From positions 1 through 22,958 of the IMG/VR virus record IMGVR_UViG_3300025759_000743: DNA of 22,958 bases; one strand, 5' to 3'. Source of the stretch: a virus. The position numbers were made by a program, and so were the translations under genes. This document shows, piece after piece, positions 1 to 5,023 of this stretch (the first letter of the stretch is position 1; each line of letters opens with the position of its first letter). Under the pieces are notes generated by a model. The model made no database searches and was not told where the DNA came from. It saw only the letters and a program-made list of their open reading frames with translations.

Positions 1-25
1 TCTCTAAGTTCGGATAAATAGAATG

Positions 26-53
26 TTACTTGTTGATTCTATGAAACTATAAT
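26..53 (+). promoter_or_regulatory. Possible sigma70-type promoter for the rightward block
   Basis: A perfect TATAAT lies at 48-53. The best -35 candidate is the poor match TTACTT at 26-31, with a 16-nt spacer. It sits upstream of the first gene of the rightward block, which has a clear Shine-Dalgarno. The region is AT-rich, so a chance TATAAT is possible. Confidence 0.35.
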
Positions 54-61
54 AATGCTTT

Positions 62-93
62 ACACCACCCATAATAGGTGTTAATAAGGTGGT
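62..93 (+). promoter_or_regulatory. Leader with two mutually exclusive hairpins
   Basis: ACACC (62-66) can pair with GGTGT (77-81), and ACCACC (64-69) can pair with GGTGGT (88-93). The two pairings share bases and cannot form together. They lie between the promoter-like box at 48-53 and the first gene. This could be a switching leader or an operator with GGTG half-sites. The stems are short and support is modest. Confidence 0.3.
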
Positions 94-114
94 ATAGCAA
101 ATGGAGGTTATCAA

Positions 115-261
115 GTGAGATACAATATTATAAACATTAAAACAAATCACGTCGTTTATTCAACTAATGATTACAAATTTGCGTCTACAATATGCAATCA
201 AGCAAATAAAGAATTTGCGCCCAGACAATATGCAATTATTCCATTGGAGGTTATTAAATGA
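115..261 (+). CDS. Small phage protein of unknown function (48 aa, GTG start)
   Basis: A 48-codon frame starts at GTG 115 behind a strong Shine-Dalgarno, GGAGG at 103-107. It ends in TGA 259-261, which overlaps the ATG of the next gene at 258 (ATGA coupling). No other gene covers this stretch, and the start and stop arrangement matches the coupled style of its neighbours. I do not recognise the protein: it is polar, with several Asn and Tyr and one Cys, and has no membrane segment. It is the first gene of the rightward block, so it may be expressed early. The start rests on the ribosome site, because no in-frame ATG is better placed. Confidence 0.6.
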   Translation: MRYNIINIKTNHVVYSTNDYKFASTICNQANKEFAPRQYAIIPLEVIK

Positions 262-449
262 AACTAACAAGACAACACTTCGAATTTATAGCGGATGAGT
301 TCGCCCCTTTGTTGGGGTGGGCTACCGATGTAGAAACCATGGCTAATTCATTAGCAAAAACAAACCCCAACTTTGACGCTGAGAAATTTAAGAAAAGAGC
401 ATTGAAGAACTGGGAAGCAAAAGCAGAAAGGGACGGATTCTATGAGTGA
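258..449 (+). CDS. Small conserved-looking phage protein (63 aa)
   Basis: The ATG at 258 overlaps the preceding stop, and GGAGG about 8 nt upstream gives a good ribosome site. The protein is soluble and mostly helical. Its pattern (N-terminal MKLTRxHFE, a later NPNFDxEKFxxR segment, Trp near the C-terminus) resembles short proteins I recall from many phages and prophages that have no assigned function. It overlaps the next gene by 8 nt. I see no catalytic or metal-binding motif, and its role is unknown. Confidence 0.7.
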   Translation: MKLTRQHFEFIADEFAPLLGWATDVETMANSLAKTNPNFDAEKFKKRALKNWEAKAERDGFYE

Positions 450-840
450 AGCAAACAAACTAATGTTAGAAGGATTAGAGCAACTAAACCAAGTGATAAC
501 AGGAAAGGAGGTAGTGGAATATAAACCCACTACCACCACAGACAAAACCTTTTGCGTTTTCTTTAGCAAAGATAATATAGCATATGACGCTATGTTTAGA
601 TTAGATGATGATGGTCGAATGAACTACCATTATAGAGAAGTGGAGGAAGACCCAGAGTTAACGATGATTTCATTCGGTGCAAATACTATTGATGAAACTA
701 AAAAGACTGTTGATGTGTTCAATGAAAATGCAATGCTTCCTATTATTCTTGCTCGTTTAAAAGAAAAGGCAATAGAAGATTACTGGGAGTGGAGACAAGA
801 ACTAGGCACAGATTTTGATGAATGTAGTATGAGGGTATGA
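442..840 (+). CDS. Hypothetical protein (132 aa)
   Basis: This 132-residue acidic soluble protein starts at ATG 442, inside the end of the previous gene, with purine-rich sequence (AGGGACGG) just upstream. It ends in TGA 838-840, which overlaps the next ATG at 840 (TGATG). The C-terminal third looks helical (LPIILARLKEKAIEDYWEW). I do not recognise the family and see no enzymatic motif. An in-frame ATG at 463 is an alternative start. Its place between coupled small genes suggests an early accessory role, which is inference. Confidence 0.65.
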   Translation: MSEANKLMLEGLEQLNQVITGKEVVEYKPTTTTDKTFCVFFSKDNIAYDAMFRLDDDGRMNYHYREVEEDPELTMISFGANTIDETKKTVDVFNENAMLPIILARLKEKAIEDYWEWRQELGTDFDECSMRV

Positions 841-983
841 TGAAGAAATATAGAGTAACGTTTACATACGAAGAAGAAGTAGAAGCCATTAACAGTTGGG
901 AAGCACTAATTACAGTAGGTTCAGATGAAAGAATACTTGAACATCTTGGATCAGATGCAACAGTGGAGGAACTAACACAATGA
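840..983 (+). CDS. Short hypothetical protein (47 aa)
   Basis: A 47-codon frame starts at ATG 840, overlapping the preceding TGA (TGATG), and ends in TGA 981-983, overlapping the next ATG at 980 (ATGA). It exactly fills the space between two genes with coupling at both ends. This is good evidence for a real gene despite its size. The product begins MKKYRVTFTYEEEVEA, with alternating residues suggesting a beta strand, then a helical acidic part. The family is unknown; it resembles short phage proteins with a single beta-alpha element. Confidence 0.65.
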   Translation: MKKYRVTFTYEEEVEAINSWEALITVGSDERILEHLGSDATVEELTQ

Positions 984-1180
984 CAGATTCACAGACAAAA
1001 CAGATAAGAAAACACCTTGAAGATGGTAAAACAATAACGGCAATCGAAGCACTCAATGATTACAATTGCTTTAGATTGTCAGCAAGAATCCATGATCTCA
1101 AGCAACAAGGTATGAACATACAACGAGAGAATGTTCGCAGAGGTTGGGATAATAAACTCGTGGCAGAATACAGGCTGTAA
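980..1180 (+). CDS. Helix-turn-helix domain phage protein (66 aa)
   Basis: The 66-residue protein shows one HTH-like domain: residues 7-45 carry IRKHLEDGKTITAIEALND followed by a CFRLSARIHDLKQQG segment. This matches the pattern I know for a small phage winged-helix family (I believe Pfam HTH_39), where the Leu-Ser-Ala-Arg-Ile-xx-Leu segment is the recognition helix. It probably binds DNA as an early regulator, but its target is unknown. It overlaps the previous stop (ATGA), is the last gene of the first coupled cluster, and is followed by a strong hairpin. Confidence 0.75.
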   Translation: MTDSQTKQIRKHLEDGKTITAIEALNDYNCFRLSARIHDLKQQGMNIQRENVRRGWDNKLVAEYRL

Positions 1181-1187
1181 GCGAAAG

Positions 1188-1217
1188 CCCTGCTTAGAAT
1201 GGAGGAACTAAGCAGGG
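1188..1217 (+). promoter_or_regulatory. Perfect 10-bp hairpin presenting GGAGG in its loop
   Basis: CCCTGCTTAG (1188-1197) pairs perfectly with CTAAGCAGGG (1208-1217) around the 10-nt loop AATGGAGGAA. No U-tract follows, so it does not look like an intrinsic terminator. The loop contains an ATG (1199) and GGAGG (1201-1205), so it may act as a ribosome or protein binding element, an RNA stability element, or an operator dyad. The structure is certain as sequence; the function is inferred. Confidence 0.55.
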
Positions 1218-1307
1218 GTCACAATCTACGAACAGGGAGAAACGCATTGTTAACTTACATCTCTCTGCAATATACAAACAAAACACACCAAGACAAGTGG
1301 ATTTAGT

Positions 1308-1673
1308 ATGGAACAAGATGAATTAAAAGAACACCGGAACTGGATAGCAGTACAAGTTGCAGTAATGAGACACAAATTCTTTGTAACTAATATGCAACCA
1401 GAAGTTTACAAAGCATACATGAACTCATGGTGTGATGCGTTGCAAGGATACAGCAAGGAAGAAATAACAAAAGCGATAGCACAGTATATCATTGACAGCC
1501 CAAGGACTACACCAAACGAAGGACTCATTCGACAGATGATAATTAAAACTAGGCCAAGAGTTAAGGTAATACCAAAAGAACCAGAGGTAAAAAAAGATAT
1601 ACCTAACCTCGAAGAGCGTAGAAGAATAGCACAAGAAGTAATGCAACAGTACCAAGTTAAGAGGGTTCCATAA
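1308..1673 (+). CDS. Possible replicative helicase loader/inhibitor-like protein (121 aa)
   Basis: The 121-residue protein has a central helical segment, about residues 30-75: a YKAYMNSWCDALQGYSKEE part, an alanine/isoleucine helix, then a proline-containing turn leading to LIRQMI. This order (W...L..y....i..ai..yi......P....l) resembles the N-terminal domain of phage helicase loaders or inhibitors such as SPP1 G39P. The C-terminal part is basic with a charged tail, as in loaders that contact helicase. No helicase gene lies in the window, so the role is tentative. The upstream ribosome site is weak. Confidence 0.45.
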   Translation: MEQDELKEHRNWIAVQVAVMRHKFFVTNMQPEVYKAYMNSWCDALQGYSKEEITKAIAQYIIDSPRTTPNEGLIRQMIIKTRPRVKVIPKEPEVKKDIPNLEERRRIAQEVMQQYQVKRVP

Positions 1674-1685
1674 CCCCCCCTGTTT
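1663..1685 (+). terminator. Weak possible terminator after 1308-1673
   Basis: GGGTT (1663-1667) and AACCC (1672-1676) form a short stem across the stop codon. A C-run to 1680 and then TGTTTT follow. The stem is only 5 bp and the T-tract is short and offset, so termination would be weak. It lies just before a promoter-like region that starts the recombination module. Confidence 0.2.
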
Positions 1686-1710
1686 TGGAACTAAATATAC
1701 GCCAATAAAG

Positions 1711-1732
1711 ACGATTAATTAACGTATGACAA
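1711..1732 (+). repeat. Left copy of inverted 22-nt site flanking the recombination module
   Basis: It begins with the core ACGATTAATTAAC and ends in GACAA. Its reverse complement occurs at 3541-3562 with 19 of 22 positions identical. It lies 53 nt upstream of the exonuclease start, in the promoter region. Likely a binding site for a phage regulator, such as the RHH or AlpA protein in the module. Confidence 0.55.
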
Positions 1733-1735
1733 CCC

Positions 1736-1764
1736 TTGCAACTGCTGATGTTATGTAATAATAA
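1736..1764 (+). promoter_or_regulatory. Possible promoter of the recombination module
   Basis: TTGCAA (1736-1741) is followed after 17 nt by TAATAA (1759-1764). A second box, TATAAT at 1767-1772, is too near the ribosome site (GGAGG 1775-1779) to be useful unless the message has almost no leader. The stretch is extremely AT-rich, which limits confidence. It is the only sizeable gap before the exonuclease gene. Confidence 0.3.
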
Positions 1765-1784
1765 TATATAATATGGAGGATATT

Positions 1785-2354
1785 ATGAATAGAAAAGGTT
1801 TTATCGGTGGCTCTGATGCAGTTAAGATTATGCGTGGGGAGTGGCTAGAATTATGGAAGATTAAAACAGGTCGCATTGAACCAGACAATTTAGATCATGT
1901 ACTACCAGTACAGATTGGCATACTCACAGAGGATTTAAATCTCTCTTGGTTTGAGCGTGAAGAAAATGTATTAATTATTAATCAACAATTACAACTTGAA
2001 AAAGATTTAGATGGTGTAAAGATTAAAGGAACAATTGATGGTGAAGTTGTAAGAGCCACAATTAAATCACTAAAAGATACTAGTCGTTACATTATTGAAG
2101 CTAAACATACTAATGCTTTTAATAATATGAAGAAAGTATCAGAGTATTATCAAGCACAAATGCAATTGTATATGTGGTTAGCAGAAGCAGATAATTGTTA
2201 TCTCTCTGTTATCTTTGGTAATCTTAAATGGGATTGGATGATAGTTCCATACGATGAAAGTTATACCGCAACAGTATTAGATATGATCAAAGAGTTCTGG
2301 GGATATGTTGCAAGAGATGAAGAACCAGACATAAACAGAGGAGAAGGACTATGA
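1785..2354 (+). CDS. YqaJ-type viral recombinase / lambda-like 5'-3' exonuclease (189 aa)
   Basis: This PD-(D/E)XK nuclease probably resects double-stranded DNA so that the annealing protein encoded next can pair strands. Visible motifs: IGGSD near residues 7-11, a glutamate in GILTED (E49), GTIDGEV with the metal-binding aspartate D85, IIEAK with E105 and K107, and the YYQAQMQLYMW helix (about 121-131) typical of YqaJ exonucleases. Length fits the family. I chose ATG 1785 because GGAGG at 1775-1779 is correctly spaced; the upstream in-frame ATG at 1773 overlaps that ribosome site. The stop overlaps the next ATG (ATGA), as expected of an exonuclease/annealing pair. Confidence 0.88.
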   Translation: MNRKGFIGGSDAVKIMRGEWLELWKIKTGRIEPDNLDHVLPVQIGILTEDLNLSWFEREENVLIINQQLQLEKDLDGVKIKGTIDGEVVRATIKSLKDTSRYIIEAKHTNAFNNMKKVSEYYQAQMQLYMWLAEADNCYLSVIFGNLKWDWMIVPYDESYTATVLDMIKEFWGYVARDEEPDINRGEGL

Positions 2355-2809
2355 ATAAACACATGGAGTTATGGAATAAGGTAAGCAAAACTGACCCTAA
2401 GTATATTAAACCAGTAGGTTTTGGGGCGCGTAAGTTTACAGCTATTGATCCGCAGTATCAGGTAAGAAGTATTACCGAACAGTTTGGAGCAGTAGGTGTG
2501 GGTTGGGGTTGGAACTCAACAACAGAATACATTCACTTTAATAATGGTGATGTAGCTGTGGTGTCAGGTGTATCAGTATGGACACACGCAGATGAGAAAA
2601 ATATATTCGGCCCATTTAATGGTTGTCGTAAATTTTTTGATGCTGGCAAGGGTAGACTTGCAGAAGATGCACCAAAGATGGCTATCACTGATGGCCTAAC
2701 TAAAGCACTATCACACTTAGGATTTAATGCAGATGTATTTTTAGGTGAGATGGATGGAAACAAATATGCACAAGATCAGAAAGGAAAAGGTAATGACACA
2801 GGTTGGTAG
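2351..2809 (+). CDS. Rad52/Sak-like single-strand annealing protein (152 aa)
   Basis: A likely phage recombinase that anneals complementary single strands made by the neighbouring exonuclease. Residues 42-56 (TEQFGAVGVGWGWNS) and 104-130 (EDAPKMAITDGLTKAL, then LGFNADVF) match the pattern of phage Sak/Rad52-type proteins, where a KxAxTDGLxxAL helix followed by a glycine turn is conserved. It is shorter than eukaryotic Rad52, as usual for phage versions, and the glycine- and lysine-rich C-terminus may be disordered. It is coupled to the exonuclease by a 4-nt overlap and overlaps the next gene by 17 nt. The exact subfamily (Sak or Sak3) is uncertain. Confidence 0.75.
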   Translation: MNKHMELWNKVSKTDPKYIKPVGFGARKFTAIDPQYQVRSITEQFGAVGVGWGWNSTTEYIHFNNGDVAVVSGVSVWTHADEKNIFGPFNGCRKFFDAGKGRLAEDAPKMAITDGLTKALSHLGFNADVFLGEMDGNKYAQDQKGKGNDTGW

Positions 2810-2975
2810 ACCTCAATCAGATAATAAAAAAATGGTAGCAATTAATCTATCTCTACCGCAAGCAATGCTTGATGCAGTACAAATACACGCAGATTCAATT
2901 GGAGAATCTAAAGGTATGATAATTCGAGCGGCACTAAGACAAATGTTTTTAACACAACAACAAAAGGAAAATTAA
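2793..2975 (+). CDS. Ribbon-helix-helix (CopG/Arc-like) regulator (60 aa)
   Basis: A 60-residue protein with a basic N-terminal arm, a strand (MVAINLSLP, about residues 15-23), and two helices separated by a Gly-Glu-Ser turn, ending in MIIRAALRQMFL. This is the standard ribbon-helix-helix order. Such proteins bind operators as dimers through the paired strand. The start at ATG 2793 has AAGG upstream and places the strand correctly; a longer in-frame start at 2745 would only add residues translated over the annealing gene. It may control the recombination module, perhaps through the inverted sites at 1711 and 3541. That target is inference. Confidence 0.75.
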   Translation: MTQVGRPQSDNKKMVAINLSLPQAMLDAVQIHADSIGESKGMIIRAALRQMFLTQQQKEN

Positions 2976-3167
2976 ATGACACTTGAACCAATGCACAGAT
3001 TACCAAAAGTAATGGAGCTAACTGGCTTATCTCGATCCAGTATATATCTTGCTCTTTCTAAAGGCACCTTTCCTAAACCTATTAAGATTGGTCAGCGCAG
3101 TATTGCTTGGCCTGAGAGTATTCTTATTGAATGGAGAGAAGAAAGAGAAAGAGCAACCAATGGCTGA
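2976..3167 (+). CDS. AlpA-like DNA-binding regulator / excisionase-fold protein (63 aa)
   Basis: The protein shows the AlpA pattern: a RLPKVMELTGLSRSSIYLAL segment (about residues 9-28), then GTFPKPIKIGQRSIAWPESIL and IEWREER. This is a winged helix-turn-helix of the MerR/excisionase superfamily. AlpA proteins act as transcription activators or recombination directionality factors in phages and prophages. No integrase is present here, so a transcription role is more likely. The ATG follows the previous stop directly (TAAATG) with an AAGGA ribosome site, and the end overlaps the next gene by 8 nt. Confidence 0.82.
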   Translation: MTLEPMHRLPKVMELTGLSRSSIYLALSKGTFPKPIKIGQRSIAWPESILIEWREERERATNG

Positions 3168-3540
3168 ATATGATAACACAAACAGAGGTGCAGTATTCTC
3201 ACCAAGAGACACAACAAAGATGGTACTTCAAGGTAAGATAAACTTAGAAGGTAATGACAGAGATGTTATTGTTGTGAGTGATACAACACAAGCTGGTCAA
3301 AAGATAATGAAATTGTATCAAAAGGTTGGTGCTATGTTTACCAATGATAAAGGTGACAACGAGAACAGACCAGACTTTAGTGGCAACATAGATGATTACG
3401 CTACCAATAAAGATATGCGTGTATCAGGTTGGACTAAAGAAAAGGATGGTAAGAAATGGTTGTCTCTTAGTGTTGAAGAGAAACGAGGAGTTGCACCACT
3501 ACCAAATGTTAATCAACTAAACGATGAGATACCATTCTAA
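3160..3540 (+). CDS. Single-stranded DNA-binding-like OB-fold protein (126 aa)
   Basis: Probably a phage SSB-like protein that coats DNA exposed by the exonuclease. The C-terminus ends NDEIPF, close to the acidic SSB tip DDDIPF that recruits partner proteins. The middle alternates strands, and the NRPDFSGNID and DMRVSGWTKE...KKWLSLSV segments (about 69-106) resemble the DUF736-like OB-fold pattern. The start at ATG 3160 lies 5 nt before the TGA of the AlpA gene; the longer frame from 3049 would add a shadow of that gene and is rejected. It is the last gene of the recombination module and is followed by an inverted site and large hairpins. Confidence 0.68.
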   Translation: MAEYDNTNRGAVFSPRDTTKMVLQGKINLEGNDRDVIVVSDTTQAGQKIMKLYQKVGAMFTNDKGDNENRPDFSGNIDDYATNKDMRVSGWTKEKDGKKWLSLSVEEKRGVAPLPNVNQLNDEIPF

Positions 3541-3562
3541 TTGTCGTGTGTTAATTAATCGT
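3541..3562 (-). repeat. Right copy of inverted 22-nt site
   Basis: The reverse complement begins ACGATTAATTAAC and ends GACAA, matching 1711-1732 at 19 of 22 positions. It starts immediately after the stop codon of the SSB-like gene. Together the two copies bracket the five recombination and regulation genes in opposite orientation. Confidence 0.55.
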
Positions 3563-3572
3563 ATTAAATAGA

Positions 3573-3614
3573 CCACAAGCTGTGGGTTTTTAAGTAGCTA
3601 CTTAATTACCCACA
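3573..3614 (+). terminator. Nested hairpins: possible terminator/attenuator
   Basis: Hairpin A pairs CCACA (3573-3577) with TGTGG (3581-3585) and is followed by GTTTTT (3586-3591), like a short intrinsic terminator. Hairpin B pairs TGTGGGT (3581-3587) with ACCCACA (3608-3614) and contains the perfect 16-bp palindrome TTAAGTAGCTACTTAA (3590-3605), with only a TT/TT mismatch between. A and B share TGTGG and exclude each other. This could be a terminator, an attenuator between the recombination module and the next genes, or an operator dyad. Confidence 0.5.
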
Positions 3615-3632
3615 CACCAAATGGAGAAACAA

Positions 3633-3875
3633 ATGAAAATAAAATACTCAAATGAATTACTAACCGAAATACACAAGCTATCAGTTTGGTGGGCAAATAA
3701 AGAAGTAGCTAGGTATTTAAAGCTAACTGAAGGACAGGTGCGTTATGCTTTATATAAATTAGAACCTAATCCATTAATTCCAGAAAGACAGAAAACATTA
3801 TTTGTTCCTGAGCAAGCTGAACAAAAAGTTACTCACACTGAAAGCCTTCTAAATTTTTTTGGAGGTGGGAATTAA
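3633..3875 (+). CDS. Small HTH-like phage protein (80 aa)
   Basis: The 80-residue protein has a helical N-terminal half: LSVWWANKEVARYLKLTEGQ followed by VRYALYKL (about residues 14-41), consistent with a helix-turn-helix that recognises DNA. The rest is polar and ends in a glycine-rich tail. I place the start at ATG 3633, because GGAG at 3623-3626 is well spaced; the in-frame ATG at 3621 overlaps that site. It is the first gene after the nested hairpins and may be regulated through them. The HTH assignment is by pattern only; no named family is recognised. Confidence 0.6.
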   Translation: MKIKYSNELLTEIHKLSVWWANKEVARYLKLTEGQVRYALYKLEPNPLIPERQKTLFVPEQAEQKVTHTESLLNFFGGGN

Positions 3876-4043
3876 ATGACTTCTTCTCAACAAGTAATTG
3901 ACAGGCTCAAACGAGTAGCTAGTATTATACAGCTAGACGCAGTAGAAAAAAATAGAACAGGAGTTAGAAACAGAGGAGATGAGTTACTAGCTTTACTAAT
4001 TTTATTAGAAGAAAAATTAAAGGAAGATAACAATGAAAGCTGA
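3876..4043 (+). CDS. Short helical hypothetical protein (55 aa)
   Basis: A 55-codon frame starts at ATG 3876, directly after the preceding TAA, behind a strong GGAGGTGGG ribosome site at 3861-3869. It ends in TGA 4041-4043, overlapping the next gene by 11 nt. The product is highly charged and almost entirely helical, ending in a leucine-rich, lysine/glutamate-rich helix (LLALLILLEEKLKEDN) suggestive of a coiled coil or a partner-binding helix. The family is not recognised. Its strong ribosome site and exact fit between neighbours support it. Confidence 0.65.
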   Translation: MTSSQQVIDRLKRVASIIQLDAVEKNRTGVRNRGDELLALLILLEEKLKEDNNES

Positions 4044-4335
4044 ACCAATATTTATGACACGCAGAGACAAAGTATTACACGAAGCCAACCAATTAATTAG
4101 TCAAGATAGAAACAATCAGTACGGAGATCCTCATATTAATATGCTAATGATTGCAAGAGCTTGGTCAGAGGTACTTGATCATACTGTACAAACGTGGCAA
4201 GTACCTATTATGTTAGCACAAATGAAACTAGCTAGGATATCAAGCGGTGGGTACAAAGAAGACTCTATCGTAGATGCTATAGGATACCTAGCATTGGCAA
4301 GTGAGATCAAAGATAAAAAGGTTTCCGAATTATAA
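4033..4335 (+). CDS. DUF6378-like phage protein (100 aa)
   Basis: Residues 14-92 match the pattern I know from DUF6378 phage proteins: a helix before DRNNQYGDPHINM, then ARAWSEVL, a PIMLAQMKLARI helix, and a GGYKEDSIVDAIGYLALASE ending. The family is common in phages, and its conserved acidic and histidine positions hint at a helical fold related to nucleotide-processing MazG-like proteins. That link is my inference, and no activity is established here. The start at ATG 4033 overlaps the previous gene by 11 nt. The end overlaps the following regulator by 35 nt. Confidence 0.72.
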   Translation: MKAEPIFMTRRDKVLHEANQLISQDRNNQYGDPHINMLMIARAWSEVLDHTVQTWQVPIMLAQMKLARISSGGYKEDSIVDAIGYLALASEIKDKKVSEL

Positions 4336-4582
4336 AGATGAGACTTATGTTACAGGGTCGTATGAAAAACTTATCGAGCAGATGGTTAATCATCGAAGCA
4401 CACTTGGTATATCACAAGAAGAACTTGCAGATAGAATTGGGTGCGCTTCATCACTCATTCATAAGTGGGAGCAACACAAGCGAGTGCCATCAGGCTTCTT
4501 GTTTACGTGTTGGTTAGACGCTCTTGGCTGTGAGATCACGATCAACTTCAAAGAAACTAAGGCAAGAGTCAGCAATATGTGA
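4301..4582 (+). CDS. XRE-family helix-turn-helix repressor-like protein (93 aa)
   Basis: Residues 21-75 form a Cro/CI-type DNA-binding domain: LIEQMVNHRSTLGISQEELA, DRIGC, SSLIHKWEQHKRVPS, then a hydrophobic helix, WLDALGCEI. The order ISQEELAxxIG...SxIxKWE is the classic XRE signature. It likely regulates transcription as a dimer. The frame opens at GTG 4301, 35 nt inside the previous gene, without an obvious ribosome site. An in-frame ATG at 4382 would cut into helix 1, so the upstream start or coupled translation is more likely. The C-terminal tail after the domain is short and basic. Confidence 0.75.
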   Translation: MRSKIKRFPNYKDETYVTGSYEKLIEQMVNHRSTLGISQEELADRIGCASSLIHKWEQHKRVPSGFLFTCWLDALGCEITINFKETKARVSNM

Positions 4583-4853
4583 AGCTTGTAATGTTGATTC
4601 AGATTTATTTGTAGCAATACTAGCTAATATAGAACCAGTAAGACATTACATTATATGTTTAGACTGCTATCAGAGGGATACATGGCAAACAAAAATAAAC
4701 TCAAAGGAACTTACCACGAAAACTGGTTCGTCAAATGGCTTACAAAAATTGGCATCGAAGCCAAGAGAGTACCGCTCAGCGGTGCACTCGGAGGAGAATA
4801 CTCAGGTGACATCCACCTCAACATCAACGGAAGAAAACTGGTGGGAGAAGTAA
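4524..4853 (+). CDS. Putative zinc-ribbon protein overlapping the next gene (109 aa)
   Basis: This frame fills the gap between the XRE gene and the nuclease and carries two CxxC pairs: C19-x2-C22 (CEAC) and C45-x2-C48 (CLDC), spaced as in a small zinc ribbon. The start could be TTG 4524 or GTG 4530; neither has a good ribosome site. Residues 54-109 are read from DNA that also encodes the nuclease and have the Ser/Thr-rich look of a shadow frame. The true gene may therefore be a shorter protein broken by a frameshift, or a real out-of-frame overlap of about 170 nt. I saw no canonical slippery heptamer. Function unknown. Confidence 0.4.
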   Translation: MAVRSRSTSKKLRQESAICEACNVDSDLFVAILANIEPVRHYIICLDCYQRDTWQTKINSKELTTKTGSSNGLQKLASKPREYRSAVHSEENTQVTSTSTSTEENWWEK

Positions 4854-5023
4854 AGTACAGGGATAAGTCCAGTTTCCCTAGCCCATTCACAGTGCTAACA
4901 GGAAGAGACATAGCATTCTACAAAAGAAAAACTGGCAAACCACAGACACTTGTAATACTAAGTGGCGAAGAATTTGAAAAACTAATGGAGAAAGATAATG
5001 AAAGCAACACAACAACAATTTAA
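4682..5023 (+). CDS. PD-(D/E)XK endonuclease, possible Holliday-junction resolvase-like (113 aa)
   Basis: The protein has the compact nuclease pattern: an N-terminal glutamate in GTYHENWFVKWL (E13), then SGDIHLNINGRKLVGEVKYR with the metal-binding D43, E56 and K58 (D-x12-E-x-K). The basic KRVPLSGAL segment between them resembles archaeal Hjc-type resolvases and phage Hjc-like nucleases. It could process recombination or replication junctions, in keeping with the nearby exonuclease/annealing pair. ATG 4682 is chosen because GAGGGA lies 6-11 nt upstream; an in-frame ATG at 4655 lacks a ribosome site. It overlaps the next gene by 26 nt. Confidence 0.72.
   Translation: MANKNKLKGTYHENWFVKWLTKIGIEAKRVPLSGALGGEYSGDIHLNINGRKLVGEVKYRDKSSFPSPFTVLTGRDIAFYKRKTGKPQTLVILSGEEFEKLMEKDNESNTTTI

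Noticed and set aside
1181-1307. Possible tRNA in the gap with a strong stem
   Set aside because: Only one stem is present; no acceptor pairing, T-arm or anticodon-arm pattern could be built around it.
3049-3159. N-terminal extension of the SSB-like gene with a hydrophobic start
   Set aside because: It is read out of frame through the AlpA-like gene. ATG 3160 gives the coupled start and the expected SSB-like N-terminus.
2976-3167. AlpA-like protein as proof of a temperate phage
   Set aside because: AlpA-type regulators also occur in lytic phages, and no integrase or attachment site is visible in the window.
4655-4681. Longer start for the PD-(D/E)XK nuclease at ATG 4655
   Set aside because: No ribosome site is seen there, whereas GAGGGA is well placed for ATG 4682.
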